Positions 33,917 through 43,891 are shown, counted from the stretch's first letter. The stretch is 64,000 nucleotides of DNA from Thermosediminibacter oceani DSM 16646 (GCF_000144645.1 NC_014377.1:682001-746000); one strand, 5' to 3'. Program-made: numbers and translations. Notes: generated by a model from the letters alone, not told the origin.

Positions 33917-36328
33917 ATGGCGGAAGCTATTGAGAAAGCAGCGCAAAATATAGCGCTAACTATAAAAGGGATGACTTGTGCTTCCTGCGCAGCCCGTATT
34001 GAAAAAGCCCTTTCAAAGATGGATGGAGTGCAGGAAGTAAATATAAACTTTGCGACTGAAAAGGCGAGCATCACCTATGATCACGGAGAGGTTTCGATTG
34101 CGGACTTTGTACAGAAAATAAGGGATTTGGGCTATGACGTCATAGCCGACAGAGTGGAACTGGGGCTGAAGAATATGACCTGTGCTTCTTGCGCAGCCCG
34201 CATCGAAAAGGTACTATCCCGGGCTCCGGGAGTTTTGAAAGCATCGGTGAATTTCGCAGCCGAGACCGCTACGATCGAGTATTTAAGCAGTTTGACCGAT
34301 GTAAAAAACCTCATCAAAGTTATTCGGGACATAGGTTACGACGCCTACGAAAAGACAGAAATGGATGTGGATAGGGAAAAACAGGAAAGAGAGAAAGAGA
34401 TTCGGTCTTTAGGCAGGCTGGTGGTAATTTCGGCTATTCTTACGACCCCCCTACTCATGACGATGATTTTCAGCGTCATGGGCTTGCATGGAGGTATCCT
34501 TGCAAATCCATGGTTACAAGTAGTGCTTGCTACCCCCGTGCAGTTTATAATAGGCTACAGGTATTATAGGGGGGCTTATCATAATCTGAAGAACGGGTCC
34601 GCAAATATGGATGTGCTGATAGCCATGGGCACTACGGCAGCTTATTTTTACAGCTTGTATAATGTTTTTACCCTTCCCATGGAAATGATTCACAACTACC
34701 TTTACTTTGAGGGGTCGGCGGTTATCATCACTCTCATTACCCTGGGCAAATACCTGGAGGCCGTAGCCAAAGGCAGAACGTCGGAGGCCATCAGAAAATT
34801 ACTGGGCCTGCAGGCCAAGACTGCCCGGGTGATAAGAAACGGCGAAGAAATGGAGATACCCGTGGAACAGGTGGAAGTAGGGGATATCGTAGTGGTAAGG
34901 CCCGGTGAGAAGATACCGGTGGACGGTGTTATCATAGAAGGTTATTCTTCTGTGGATGAATCCATGCTCACAGGCGAAAGTATCCCCGTGGAGAAAAGGG
35001 TAGGGGACGAAGTAATAGGTGCTACCATAAATAAAACGGGCACCTTCAAGTTTAAAGCCACTAAAGTTGGCAAGGACACCGTGCTTGCCCAGATCGTGAA
35101 ATTGGTGGAGGAAGCCCAGGGGTCGAAAGCACCGATTCAAAAACTTGCTGACCGGATATCGGGGGTTTTCGTTCCCGCCGTTATCGCCATTGCCCTTATC
35201 ACTTTTGCGGTCTGGTATTTTGTATTTGACAACTTTACTGCAGGACTCATAAACGCAGTAGCGGTGCTTGTAATAGCGTGTCCCTGTGCGTTGGGGCTTG
35301 CGACGCCCACTTCAGTTATGGTGGGAACTGGAAAGGGCGCCGAACTCGGGGTGCTTATAAAGGGCGGTGAACATCTGGAGAGGGCCCATAGGATCAGGGC
35401 GATCGTACTCGACAAGACGGGAACCATTACCAAAGGAAAACCGGAAGTAACCGATATTATTCCGGCCGGAAATTTAGGGGAAGAGGAAATCTTAAGTTTT
35501 GCGGCTATAGCAGAGAAAAATTCCGAACATCCTCTGGGTGAGGCCATCGTAAATAAAGCCAAAGAAAGCGGGCTTGAACTTTCCGATCCTGAAAGTTTCG
35601 AGGCTATACCCGGCCACGGCATATATGCCAAAATAAAAGGTAGGCAAGTTATCCTGGGTAACCGCAGGCTCCTGAAAACCAAAAATATTCCGACGGAAGG
35701 CATAGAGGACCTGCTGTCGAAGCTTGAAAACGAAGGCAAGACCGCGATGATAATGGCCATGGATGGGGTTCTCGAGGGCATCGTGGCAGTAGCCGATACT
35801 GTAAAGGAAAATTCTAGAGAAGCCATCGACGAGTTGAAGAAAATGGGTATCGAAGTTTGGATGATAACCGGCGACAACGAGCGCACCGCCAAGGCCATAG
35901 CCCGGCAGGTGGGAATAGAAAATGTCCTGGCCGAGGTACTTCCCGAGCATAAAGCAGAAGAGGTGGAAAAGCTAAAGAAGCAAGGTAAAATCACCGCCAT
36001 GGTTGGGGACGGCATCAACGACGCCCCGGCGCTTGCGGCTGCTGATGTCGGAATAGCCATCGGCACAGGCACCGACGTGGCTATCGAGGCGGCGGATATA
36101 ACGCTCATGAGCGGTGATTTGAAAGGGATAGTGACTGCCATAAAACTCAGCCGAGCCACCATGAGAAATATAAAACAAAACCTGTTCTGGGCTTTTATCT
36201 ATAACACTGTTGGTATCCCGTTTGCTGCTCTCGGGTATTTAAGCCCCGCAATAGCGGGAGCCGCCATGGCTTTCAGCTCGGTTTCGGTGGTGACCAACGC
36301 CCTGAGGTTGAAGAGATTTAAACCTTGA
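33917..36328 (+). CDS. copA: Copper-translocating P-type ATPase
   Basis: P1B-type ATPase exporting Cu(I). 803 residues: two N-terminal HMA domains each with MTCASC (C21/C24 and a second near residue 90), membrane segments, the TGES actuator motif, the ion-binding CPC at 455-457, the phosphorylated aspartate D499 in DKTGT, SEHPLG, and [10 protein letters not shown]. The last membrane pair has YNTVGIP and [11 protein letters not shown] as in Cu(I) pumps. Strong promoter and CsoR-like operator upstream. GAGGAGGGG precedes the ATG. Followed by a small Cys-Cys protein in the same transcript. Confidence 0.97.
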   Translation: MAEAIEKAAQNIALTIKGMTCASCAARIEKALSKMDGVQEVNINFATEKASITYDHGEVSIADFVQKIRDLGYDVIADRVELGLKNMTCASCAARIEKVLSRAPGVLKASVNFAAETATIEYLSSLTDVKNLIKVIRDIGYDAYEKTEMDVDREKQEREKEIRSLGRLVVISAILTTPLLMTMIFSVMGLHGGILANPWLQVVLATPVQFIIGYRYYRGAYHNLKNGSANMDVLIAMGTTAAYFYSLYNVFTLPMEMIHNYLYFEGSAVIITLITLGKYLEAVAKGRTSEAIRKLLGLQAKTARVIRNGEEMEIPVEQVEVGDIVVVRPGEKIPVDGVIIEGYSSVDESMLTGESIPVEKRVGDEVIGATINKTGTFKFKATKVGKDTVLAQIVKLVEEAQGSKAPIQKLADRISGVFVPAVIAIALITFAVWYFVFDNFTAGLINAVAVLVIACPCALGLATPTSVMVGTGKGAELGVLIKGGEHLERAHRIRAIVLDKTGTITKGKPEVTDIIPAGNLGEEEILSFAAIAEKNSEHPLGEAIVNKAKESGLELSDPESFEAIPGHGIYAKIKGRQVILGNRRLLKTKNIPTEGIEDLLSKLENEGKTAMIMAMDGVLEGIVAVADTVKENSREAIDELKKMGIEVWMITGDNERTAKAIARQVGIENVLAEVLPEHKAEEVEKLKKQGKITAMVGDGINDAPALAAADVGIAIGTGTDVAIEAADITLMSGDLKGIVTAIKLSRATMRNIKQNLFWAFIYNTVGIPFAALGYLSPAIAGAAMAFSSVSVVTNALRLKRFKP

Positions 36329-36342
36329 AAGAGGGTGTTATA

Positions 36343-36486
36343 ATGGCTGGATGGCTTAAAAGGTTTCTGGAGAATTTAGCTAAGGTCAATGAAAAAGAAT
36401 TTGGCGGTAAAAAGATGGATTGCTGTGAATTACACCGAACTCAGGAAAAACGCCCGGTGAATAATAATAAGAAGAATACAAAATGA
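36343..36486 (+). CDS. Small DCC-motif putative metal-binding protein
   Basis: 47 residues: WLKRFLENLAKVNEKEFGG, then MDCCEL, then a basic Asn/Lys-rich tail. It resembles the small 'LDCC motif' proteins seen beside metal genes in Clostridia (from memory). GAGGGTG lies before the ATG, 14 bp after copA, so the two are co-transcribed; the adjacent cysteines could bind copper. The following 53 bp to the hairpin hold no gene. Confidence 0.7.
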   Translation: MAGWLKRFLENLAKVNEKEFGGKKMDCCELHRTQEKRPVNNNKKNTK

Positions 36487-36539
36487 CTTACATTGTATTG
36501 GAGCTGTAAGTTATAAAAAATTTTTTACGACGTGTAAAA

Positions 36540-36567
36540 GAGCCTCTTTTACCAAAAAAAGAGGCTC
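36540..36567. terminator. copA terminator hairpin; left target duplication of IS copy 3
   Basis: GAGCCTCTTTT-ACCAAA-AAAAGAGGCTC, 11-bp stem, 28 bp in all; repeated exactly at 38164-38191. Confidence 0.9.
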
Positions 36568-38163
36568 CAGACTGTCGACAAAGTAACTGTCGACAGTCTT
36601 TTTTTGCAAAAGCTAGTACAAAAATCATCAGCTTTTTAGTAAAATTAAAGAAGATACAAAAATATTGTGGGGCGATGAAATGTTAACGAAGAAAAATCGA
36701 GAAATAATAGAGCAGGTAGAATTAGTAAGCATCGATAGCTTAGTACCTCAAGACCATCTCCTTAGGGCAGTAGAAGAAAGCATCGACTTTAATTTCATTT
36801 ATGATGAAGTAAAAGACCTATATAGCGAAAATACAGGAAGACCTAGTATTGACCCGGTAGTGTTAATTAAGCTACTCATGCTCCAAGCATTGTATGGAAT
36901 CCGCTCCATGCGCCAAACCATCAGAGAAGTAGAAGTCAATGTAGCTTACCGTTGGTTTTTAGGCTATGGATTACAAGAAAAAATACCTCACTTTTCAACT
37001 TTTGGAAAAAACTATGAACGGCGGTTTAAGGAAAGTGATCTATTTGAAAAGATATTCGAGCGGGTGTTGATGGAAGCAATAGAATGCGGGTTTGTTAAAA
37101 CAGATGCAGTATTTATCGATGCTACTCACATAAAAGCCAGTGCCAATAAGAATAAATATATCGAGAAAGTCGCTAAGCAACGGACTCAAAAATATAAGGA
37201 AGAACTTTTAAAAGAAATCAACGCCGAACGGGAAGCAAACGGTAAAAAGCCCTTTGAAGAAGAAGATGATGATGACGATAACAACAAAGGAGAAAATAGC
37301 TCTAAAAAAGTCAGGGTAAGCACCACAGATCCTGAAAGTGGGATGTTTCAAAAAGGGGAAAAAGAGCGCTGCTTTGCCTACACAGCTTCTGTAGCCTGTG
37401 ACCGGAACAACTTTTGTCCTTGGTGTCAAAATAGCACCTGGAAATGTTCATGACAGCCAGGTATTCTCCGATTTATTTCAAGAAGTAAACGATAAATTTT
37501 CTAAAATAGAGGCGGTAGTGGTTGATGCAGGCTACAAAACCCCCGGGATATGCAGAGAAATCATTGAGGCAGGAGCGCTTCCCGTTATGCCCTACAAGAG
37601 GCCGATGACCAAAGATGGTTACTTTAAAAAACGCGAATACGTCTATGACGAATATTATGATTGTTACATATGCCCCAACAACCAAATATTAGAATACAGC
37701 ACCACCAACCGGGCGGGATACCGGGAATATAGGAGCAACCCCCAAATATGCTGTAAATGTCCCATGCGCCTACAGTGCACCAAAAGTAAAAATTACACAA
37801 AAATCATAACTCGGCATATATGGGAGCATTACATAGAAATAGCGGAAGATATAAGACACACCCAATGGGGTAAAGAACTATACAAAATGCGCGGCCAGAC
37901 CATCGAGCGGGTATTTGCCGATGCGAAGGAAAAGCATGGCATGCGCTATACAAATCTACGAGGCTTGAGGAAAGTTGGACATTACCTCACGCTTCTTTTC
38001 GCATGCATGAATTTAAAAAAGCTGGCTTTATGGAAGAAAAGACGGGGAACGTTTCCGCCAACAGTCCCCGCTTTACATTCGTTTTTCTTAAAAATTTTCT
38101 TCGCCTTCAACAAAAAGCCGCTTTTAGGTTATGCATCCTAAAAGCGGCTTTGTCTACAAGCTG
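36568..38163 (+). mobile_element. IS1182-like insertion sequence, copy 3
   Basis: 1596 bp, one base longer than the intact copies because of an extra T in the run at 37411-37414. Flanked by the 28-bp terminator repeat of copA. Ends identical to the other copies. Same orientation as the terminated transcript. Confidence 0.94.
36680..38141 (+). pseudogene. IS1182-like transposase, copy 3, frameshifted in the middle
   Basis: The first frame (36680-37453) covers residues 1-~244, then shifts at AACAACTTTTG where the other copies have AACAACTTTG; the rest continues in the next frame to 38141. The break falls between the first and second presumed catalytic aspartates, so no active protein is expected unless ribosomes shift. 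The other three copies lack the extra T, so it is a private mutation. Confidence 0.88.
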
Positions 38164-38191
38164 GAGCCTCTTTTACCAAAAAAAGAGGCTC
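38164..38191. terminator. Right target duplication of IS copy 3 (terminator hairpin)
   Basis: Exact repeat of 36540-36567, followed by TTTTTT; a complete terminator remains on this side. Confidence 0.9.
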
Positions 38192-38272
38192 TTTTTTGTG
38201 TCTGTTATAAGAGATACATGGTCTGTATATCAAGAATCCTAGCTGGATAAAATAGGAACGGGAGGTATGAAT

Positions 38273-38626
38273 ATGAAAAATAACGTTTTTGCATTACTTT
38301 TCAAGCTGGCTATGAATATAGTGCTTGCATGGGTAGCCTTCGGGATTATAGGGAGGAACCCTCTGACTTACGTTATTATCCTGGGAATTGCAACCACGGT
38401 GATCAATCTGGTCTTGGGGGACCTTTTTGTGTTGCCGAAATACGGTAACACGGTAGCTTCGGTGGGGGACGGCTTTTTAGGGGTACTGACGGCGCTGGTT
38501 ATGGACCAACTGGTGCTGGAATTTACAACAAGCCCCATGACTCTCCTGATTTACGGTTTCACAATACTGGTGGGAGAATTCATGTTTCACAGCTATCTAC
38601 AGAATTTAAGACTGATAACGAGATAG
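38273..38626 (+). CDS. DUF2512 (YndM-like) membrane protein
   Basis: 117 residues with four hydrophobic segments (about 7-27, 31-54, 62-82, 87-105). Pattern matches the DUF2512/YndM family of Firmicutes, function unknown. The ATG at 38273 is chosen because GGGAGGT ends 6 nt before it; the ATG at 38267 directly abuts that site. Stands alone, ended by a bidirectional terminator. Confidence 0.8.
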   Translation: MKNNVFALLFKLAMNIVLAWVAFGIIGRNPLTYVIILGIATTVINLVLGDLFVLPKYGNTVASVGDGFLGVLTALVMDQLVLEFTTSPMTLLIYGFTILVGEFMFHSYLQNLRLITR

Positions 38627-38631
38627 GCATT

Positions 38632-38669
38632 AAAAAATGACCTCTTTTTGGCAAAAGAGGTCATTTTTT
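38632..38669. terminator. Bidirectional terminator between DUF2512 gene and cotJC
   Basis: Perfect 17-bp stem with a TGGC loop (core ATGACCTC/GAGGTCAT) and A/T tracts on both sides, between convergent genes. Not occupied by the insertion sequence. Confidence 0.9.
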
Positions 38670-38682
38670 ATAAAAGTGAGTG

Positions 38683-39258
38683 TTAGTAAAAGATGTGTTT
38701 ATGCTCATAGTGTTCCTTGACCAGCATCAATGCCTCGCCGAACCTCTGGAAGTGAACTACCTCCCGTTCCCTGAGGAAGGAGAGCGTTGCAATGACTCCG
38801 TCGTCGTCGGTGAGGGAAATGAGATGTTCGTATGTGGTGCGGGCTTTCTGTTCGGCCGCCATATTTTCGTGGAGGTCGGTTATGGGATCGCCGGTAGCCT
38901 GGATATAGGCTGCGGTCCAGGGCACTCCGGCAGCATCGTGGGGGTACAGAGCTTTGTCATGTTGAGCGAAATGATCCCCCAGTCCGGCTTCCCTCATCTG
39001 CTCGGGTGTGGCGTCTTCGGTCAGTTTATATATGAGCGTACCGATAATTTCCCAGTGGGCCATTTCCTCGGTACCGATGTCGGTCAGGAGTGCCTTGGCC
39101 TGAGGTATGGGCATCGTATAACGCTGGGTGAGATATCTCACCGCAGCGGAAAGTTCGCTGTCCGGACCGCCGTACTGTGCAAACAGGTATTTTGCCATGC
39201 CTAAATCGCAGCCCCTTACATTAGCAGGGTACTGAAGTTTTTTCTCGTAAAACCACAT
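38683..39258 (-). CDS. cotJC: Spore coat protein CotJC, manganese-catalase family
   Basis: 191-residue four-helix ferritin-like protein. Metal-ligand glutamates and histidines lie in GTEEMAHWEIIG and FLREREVVHFQRF. In spore formers CotJC is an inner coat component; catalase activity is possible but not assured. Third gene of the cotJABC operon (minus strand), 18 bp after cotJB, preceded by GGGAGGTGG. Confidence 0.93.
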   Translation of the reverse strand: MWFYEKKLQYPANVRGCDLGMAKYLFAQYGGPDSELSAAVRYLTQRYTMPIPQAKALLTDIGTEEMAHWEIIGTLIYKLTEDATPEQMREAGLGDHFAQHDKALYPHDAAGVPWTAAYIQATGDPITDLHENMAAEQKARTTYEHLISLTDDDGVIATLSFLREREVVHFQRFGEALMLVKEHYEHKHIFY

Positions 39259-39276
39259 CTTTTTTCCACCTCCCGC

Positions 39277-39537
39277 TTAATAGTGGATTTCCCAAGGCCA
39301 CGGGTCGTTGATGTAGCGATAGGGGAATTGAGATTCGAAGGAGTCAAGGCGAAGCGGCCCGTATCTATCCTCAAACACCTTTCTCAACTGGCTTAACCTG
39401 TTCACCAGTTTGTTGCGGTCTTCCAGGGCCCTCCTATCACAGGGATGGGTGTCAAGGAAAAGGGCCAGGTCATAAACAGCAAACTCCAATGCCTGGATCT
39501 CTCTTAACATATCAACCATCGATGCGTAATCATGCAT
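39277..39537 (-). CDS. cotJB: Spore coat protein CotJB
   Basis: 86 residues: helical N-terminus (MLREIQALEFAVYDLALFLDTHP) and the typical C-terminal YINDPWPWE. Structural partner of CotJC in the spore coat. The GAGGTGAT before the ATG lies between cotJA and cotJB. Confidence 0.93.
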   Translation of the reverse strand: MHDYASMVDMLREIQALEFAVYDLALFLDTHPCDRRALEDRNKLVNRLSQLRKVFEDRYGPLRLDSFESQFPYRYINDPWPWEIHY

Positions 39538-39562
39538 CGCATATCACCTCGCCGAAATATTC

Positions 39563-39739
39563 TTACTTATGAGATTTTCCGTGTTTAGGACGATACGGCC
39601 TATATAATTCAGGAAATATGGTTCCGTACATAAGGGCTGTTCTCGGGTCGAAAGTTTCCCCGTAGGTCTGCATGGGTATATAAGCCTCTGCAAGCCTCAT
39701 GCCATCACAGCCTTTTGACATATTTTCGGGTCTTGTCAT
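39563..39739 (-). CDS. cotJA: Spore coat-associated protein CotJA
   Basis: 58 residues with LAEAYIPMQTYGETFDP and ALMYGTIFPELYRPY, the CotJA signature. First gene of cotJABC. GGGGGG lies before the ATG. Expression in the mother cell is expected from the family, but I could not pick out a convincing sigma-E promoter. Confidence 0.9.
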   Translation of the reverse strand: MTRPENMSKGCDGMRLAEAYIPMQTYGETFDPRTALMYGTIFPELYRPYRPKHGKSHK

Positions 39740-39832
39740 TTATTATTACCCCCCAGGGAGAATTTTTCAATTCGTTAAATGTCTCAGTAATATACTATGA
39801 AAACTAGTTTATTTCAGTTACATATTAAAAAT

Positions 39833-39857
39833 AAAAAGCCGTGCGCAAGGCACGGCT
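39833..39857 (-). terminator. Terminator of the 43-residue gene
   Basis: AGCCGTGC-GCAAG-GCACGGCT; on the minus strand it is followed by TTTTTATTTTT. It starts AGC and ends GCT like the hairpins hit by the IS, yet is empty. Confidence 0.85.
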
Positions 39858-39865
39858 CTAAGGCT

Positions 39866-39997
39866 TTAACACCAGTCGCTCAGCAGGAGAAGTATTAATA
39901 TCAGAAATACGATAAAAGCCTTGCGGTCGCGGCGGCAATCACGGTCACGATCATGTTCACCGCCGAAGAAGCCGCCGCCTCCGGTTACATCGCTCAT
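39866..39997 (-). CDS. Small Gly-rich membrane protein, 43 residues
   Basis: MSDVTGGGGFFGG, then a charged stretch HDRDRDCRRDRK and a C-terminal membrane helix (FIVFLILILLLL) ending DWC. Perfect AAGGAGGG before the ATG and a terminator right after the stop make it a real gene. Similar tiny Gly-rich tail-anchored proteins occur in spore formers; function unknown. Upstream of cotJABC on the same strand. Confidence 0.8.
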   Translation of the reverse strand: MSDVTGGGGFFGGEHDRDRDCRRDRKAFIVFLILILLLLSDWC

Positions 39998-40076
39998 TCA
40001 AATCCCTCCTTATCGCCATTCTCAATACCAGTATATGTAGACAATATTTAACGGGTTACAACAAATAATAATAACA

Positions 40077-40164
40077 GCCCCATTTTTTATCAATACTATT
40101 ATTCAGAAAGGTTTTTACGGAAAATTAGCTCAGCCCCGTATTTAATTTTTATGATAAAAGGGGC
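40077..40164 (+). promoter_or_regulatory. Leader of the MFS gene with competing pairings
   Basis: TGATAAAAGGGGC (40152-40164) can pair either with GCCCC...TTTTATCA at 40077-40092 or with the nearer GCCCC at 40133-40137; the near pairing is followed by GTTTGTTTT. This looks like an attenuator but is unproven. Confidence 0.3.
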
Positions 40165-40191
40165 GTTTGTTTTGAAAGGAGCGGAGGAAAA

Positions 40192-41412
40192 GTGAAAAAG
40201 AGTACCGGCATCCAGCTTGCCCTTTTATGTCTCGTTCCTTTTATAATGGTTCTCGGTAATTCCATGTTGATTCCGGTATTACCGGCCATAAAAGAAGCCG
40301 TAGGTATTAACCAGTTTCAGGTGGGCCTTTTTATAACGGCTTTTTCAATACCAGCAGGCCTTGTGATCCCCTTTGCGGGAATGCTTTCCGACCAGATAGG
40401 CCGAAAAAAAGTGATGGCTCCTGCCCTGATAATTTACGGTATAGGCGGGATAGTGGCGGGGCTGAGTTCAATTTTGCTTAAAAATCCCTATTGGGGAATC
40501 CTTGCAGGAAGGATAATTCAGGGAGTGGGTGCCGGGGGTACCTACCAGTTGGCCATGGCCATAGTCGGTGATACCTTCAGTTCTGAAGAGCGGAGCAAGG
40601 CTCTCGGCCTGCTGGAAGCGTCCAACGGGTTGGGCAAGGTGGTAAGCCCCATCCTCGGTGCCAGCATAGCAATGATTATCTGGTACTTTCCCTTTTTCGC
40701 CTACGGTATCCTTGCCATACCGGTCGGCATTATCCTCTATTTTTTTGTTAAAGAAAAGGCCGAATTCAAAAAGCAGTCCTTACAAAACTACATCAGCGCA
40801 GTGAAGGCAATCTTCGATAAAAAAGCTGCAGGCCTCTTTACCAGTTTTTTTGCCGGAATGACGGCTTTGTTTTCGCTTTTTGGCATTCTTTCCCTTTACT
40901 CGGATATACTTGAAATGAATTTTGATGCGGTGGGTTTTAAAAAAGGCCTGATTATTGCTGGCCCGGTGCTCGTTATGGCTTCGTTTTCCTATGCACTGGG
41001 TATACTGCTTGAAAAGCGGAAAAACAAAGGCTTAAAAATCTTTATACTGGCGGGGCTTATATTGATAGTATCGGGACACATACAGTTTTCGCTCGTCAAG
41101 GAGTTCTGGCCGCTGTTTTTTTCCGTCTTAATCCTTGGGGCCGGCGTCGGCCTTATAATGACCCCCGTAAATGCTCTGGTAACGGGTTCGTGCAGTGTCC
41201 AGCGAAGGGGCATAATTACATGCATCTACGGTAGCCTCAGATTTTTTGGCGTGGCGGTAGGCCCTCCCATTTATGCGTTTTCCGAAAGATACGGTATTTT
41301 ACCGGTAGTGCTGGCAGCGGGTTCGTTGAGCCTGATAGCCCTTATTATTGCCATGTTCCTCCTGGTGCCCGAGAAAATACTTTCGGATAAAGAAAACAAA
41401 AAAGAGGGATAA
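40192..41412 (+). CDS. MFS drug-type efflux transporter
   Basis: 406 residues, about 12 hydrophobic segments. Motif A is GMLSDQIGRKKV between helices 2 and 3, and the motif-C-like glycine/proline stretch LEASNGLGKVVSPILGA is in helix 5, marking a drug:proton antiporter. Substrate unknown. GTG start with GGAGCGGAGG upstream. Monocistronic, ended by a strong bidirectional terminator that contains its stop codon. Confidence 0.88.
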   Translation: MKKSTGIQLALLCLVPFIMVLGNSMLIPVLPAIKEAVGINQFQVGLFITAFSIPAGLVIPFAGMLSDQIGRKKVMAPALIIYGIGGIVAGLSSILLKNPYWGILAGRIIQGVGAGGTYQLAMAIVGDTFSSEERSKALGLLEASNGLGKVVSPILGASIAMIIWYFPFFAYGILAIPVGIILYFFVKEKAEFKKQSLQNYISAVKAIFDKKAAGLFTSFFAGMTALFSLFGILSLYSDILEMNFDAVGFKKGLIIAGPVLVMASFSYALGILLEKRKNKGLKIFILAGLILIVSGHIQFSLVKEFWPLFFSVLILGAGVGLIMTPVNALVTGSCSVQRRGIITCIYGSLRFFGVAVGPPIYAFSERYGILPVVLAAGSLSLIALIIAMFLLVPEKILSDKENKKEG

Positions 41413-41427
41413 CGTCCCTCTTTTTTT
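41398..41427. terminator. Bidirectional terminator between MFS gene and cysteine synthase 2
   Basis: AAAAAAGAGGGA-TAACG-TCCCTCTTTTTT, 12-bp stem with T tracts in both directions; unoccupied by the IS. Confidence 0.9.
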
Positions 41428-41439
41428 GCTGAATAATTT

Positions 41440-42381
41440 TTATTCCGAAGGGAACAAGCCCTCCACACTCAAGTAGCGCTCGCCGGTATCCGGGAGCACC
41501 GTTACCACAAGGTTTTCTGGGTTTAAGGTTTTTGCCACCTTCCGGGCAGCAAACACCGCGGCTCCGGAAGATATGCCGGCGAGGATTCCCTCTTTTGTGG
41601 AAAGCTCACGGGCTGTAGAAAAAGCGTCTTCGTTGCTTACCGTTATTATTTCATCTATCAAATTGAGGTCCAGCACTCTTGGTATGAAGCCGGCACCGAT
41701 ACCCTGGATTTTATGAAGCCCCGGTTTACCGCCGGACAGCACGGGAGACGCTGCCGGCTCCACGGCCATTATTTTGACGTGAGGCATTTCCTTCTTCAAT
41801 ACCCTGGCGACGCCGGTTATGGTTCCGCCGGTGCCGACCCCGGCCACAAAGGCGTCGAGCTTGCCTCCGGTTTGCTCTAGTATCTCAATAGCCGTAGTTT
41901 TTTCGTGGATTTCCGGATTGGCCGGATTTTCAAACTGCTGGGGCATAAAAGAGTCCTTTATTTCCCTCGTGAGTTCCAAAGCCTTTTCTACTGCTCCTTT
42001 CATGCCCAGCTCCGGAGGAGTTAAAACGAATTCAGCACCGTATGCCTTTAAAAGCCTGCGCCGTTCTATGCTCATTGAGGCCGGCATGACAAGTATCAGG
42101 CGGTATCCTTTTACGGCACATACCATGGCAAGACCTATACCGGTGTTGCCGCTAGTTGGTTCCACTATAGTTGAACCAGGCCTCAGGATTCCCCTCTTTT
42201 CGGCGTCCAGGATCATGCTGTAGGATATGCGGTCCTTTACGCTGCCTCCGGGATTAAAAGATTCGAGCTTTGCCGCGATGGCGGCGCCGCCTTCGGGTGA
42301 GAGCCTGGACAGGCGGACCATCGGGGTCATACCTATCAGATCGAGAATGGAATCATTTATGCGGGAAATTTTGTTTTCCAT
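41440..42381 (-). CDS. cysK: Second cysteine synthase-family PLP enzyme
   Basis: 313 residues with PLP lysine K49 in [27 protein letters not shown] and GISSGAAVF. Clearly paralogous to the protein at 25934 but divergent. It lies 17 bp after the ThiF-like gene on the same strand; such pairings occur where sulfur is delivered by a carrier protein (CysM-type), so the sulfur donor may not be free sulfide. ATG at 42381 follows GGGG; the in-frame start at 42402 overlaps the upstream gene. Confidence 0.88.
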   Translation of the reverse strand: MENKISRINDSILDLIGMTPMVRLSRLSPEGGAAIAAKLESFNPGGSVKDRISYSMILDAEKRGILRPGSTIVEPTSGNTGIGLAMVCAVKGYRLILVMPASMSIERRRLLKAYGAEFVLTPPELGMKGAVEKALELTREIKDSFMPQQFENPANPEIHEKTTAIEILEQTGGKLDAFVAGVGTGGTITGVARVLKKEMPHVKIMAVEPAASPVLSGGKPGLHKIQGIGAGFIPRVLDLNLIDEIITVSNEDAFSTARELSTKEGILAGISSGAAVFAARKVAKTLNPENLVVTVLPDTGERYLSVEGLFPSE

Positions 42382-42398
42382 GACATCAATCCCCTTTC

Positions 42399-43802
42399 TC
42401 ACAGATTATTTTCTTTTCTTTCACAGACAAAATCGTATTCACCGCTAAGGCCTCTTATGGATGGACTTTGGCCGCACACGGGACAGCCAGGATCCTTCTT
42501 TAAATCGGGCAGCTTGAAATCCAGCTCCATTGCATCAAAGATTAAGAGTCTTCCGCTCAAAAGCTTACCGCGCCCGGTCAGGATTTTGGCCGCTTCGGCC
42601 GCCTCTATGGACCCCATGACTCCGGGGACGGGACCGAGTACGCCCGTTTCGGAGCAGGAGGGAGTACTGCCCGGTGGTGGCATTTTGGGGAAAACGCAGC
42701 GGTAACAGGGACCTTCGCCGGGAACTACCGTCATACCCAGGCCTTCGAACCGGAGTACACCGGCTTCGGCCAGCGGTTTTCCGGCCAGGACGCAAGCGTC
42801 GTTTAAGAGATAGCGGGTAGGTAGGTTGTCCACGCCGTCTATTATCACGTCGTAGTCCTTGATTATTTCTAAAGCGTTTTCCCTGTCGAATCTGGTGTGG
42901 TATTTTACAACATTCACTTCTGGGTTTATTTTTTTCAAGAAAATCTCTGCCGATTCAACTTTAGGCATACCGATTCTGGAAGTGGTATGCAGAATCTGCC
43001 TGTTTAAATTACTTATTTCCACGGTGTCGATGTCCACGAGTCCGATGGTTCCCACGCCGGCCAGGGTAAGAGCCAGCGCTGCAAGAGAGCCGAGACCTCC
43101 GGTTCCGACTATTAGCACTTTGGAGCGCGAAAGCTTCTCTTTTTCCAGCGGGTGTTCCGGAATATCGGCTTTTATAAATTCGTTCCAAGATACACCGGTT
43201 TTAAACTCCATATCGTCAAGGTCAAAGTACAGAGGACTCTCGAGCAGACGGCCCATATTCAGGCACAGCTTTACGGCTTCTATGGCGCATAATGTTCCGG
43301 CGAGGCAGCGGGAAAAGGCGGCTCCGGCTGAACCACGCTCTGAATAATCACCATCTATCGTTTCGGGTAATGTATCGTCGAGGAGGTCCGCTCTTTTAAC
43401 CGTCCTCATGTACCCCTTCCACGGCCGCGTTGCTGCCAAGATTGCGGGAATTTCTTTTAAGTACTTTGCAGCCTTAAAATTGTTGATAAAAACTGCGAAG
43501 TCGAGTTTTTCTCCGGTTGGTAAGGCGGTTGCGTCCTCTAGAAACTCTATTTTTAAGTCCGGGTTTAAGTCCTCGAGGTTCTCCTTTAAATATAAAAATT
43601 CTTGATTAAATTTTTCCGCAGCAACGTAAATACGTCCTATGCCCGCAGCCGTGAGGTAGTAAAGCAAGGGCAAAGCGCAATCAAGAGACGAAGAAATTAC
43701 AAGACCCGTGGATTCGATGAGTTTTTTCTGGCCGGGCCCGCTGATCTCGGGCATTATTATGTGCCTGAGGTACCTGTATAGCTGTTCTTTAGGCAGGATC
43801 AA
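42399..43802 (-). CDS. ThiF/MoeB-type E1-like enzyme with a degenerate first module
   Basis: 467 residues. Residues ~1-215 look like a ThiF module without a nucleotide loop: [19 protein letters not shown] is intact, but the glycine-rich loop is [12 protein letters not shown]. Residues ~220-467 form a complete module: [24 protein letters not shown]...CPVC zinc ligands, and a [12 protein letters not shown] crossover. It should adenylate the C-terminus of a ThiS/MoaD-like sulfur carrier. TTG start after GGGGTGA. Operon with cysteine synthase 2; no carrier gene is visible nearby. Confidence 0.85.
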   Translation of the reverse strand: MILPKEQLYRYLRHIIMPEISGPGQKKLIESTGLVISSSLDCALPLLYYLTAAGIGRIYVAAEKFNQEFLYLKENLEDLNPDLKIEFLEDATALPTGEKLDFAVFINNFKAAKYLKEIPAILAATRPWKGYMRTVKRADLLDDTLPETIDGDYSERGSAGAAFSRCLAGTLCAIEAVKLCLNMGRLLESPLYFDLDDMEFKTGVSWNEFIKADIPEHPLEKEKLSRSKVLIVGTGGLGSLAALALTLAGVGTIGLVDIDTVEISNLNRQILHTTSRIGMPKVESAEIFLKKINPEVNVVKYHTRFDRENALEIIKDYDVIIDGVDNLPTRYLLNDACVLAGKPLAEAGVLRFEGLGMTVVPGEGPCYRCVFPKMPPPGSTPSCSETGVLGPVPGVMGSIEAAEAAKILTGRGKLLSGRLLIFDAMELDFKLPDLKKDPGCPVCGQSPSIRGLSGEYDFVCERKENNL

Positions 43803-43891
43803 CCGAACTCACCCCTTCCCGGGCTAATTCCTTGTATACAAATAGGATTATGATACTTTGATTTTACACTTCGAAACCGGCCGTGTCAATT

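Noticed and set aside
35137-36162. Long open frame on the minus strand opposite copA
   Set aside because: It mirrors the copA coding strand, is rich in Ser/Pro/Ala without domain features, and has no ribosome site; copA is certain.
37398-37453. Programmed ribosomal frameshift in transposase copy 3
   Set aside because: The extra T occurs in only one of four copies and the other copies encode the protein in one frame.
38680-39204. Plus-strand open frame opposite cotJC
   Set aside because: Low-quality composition and no ribosome site; cotJC with cotJB and cotJA on the other strand explains the region.
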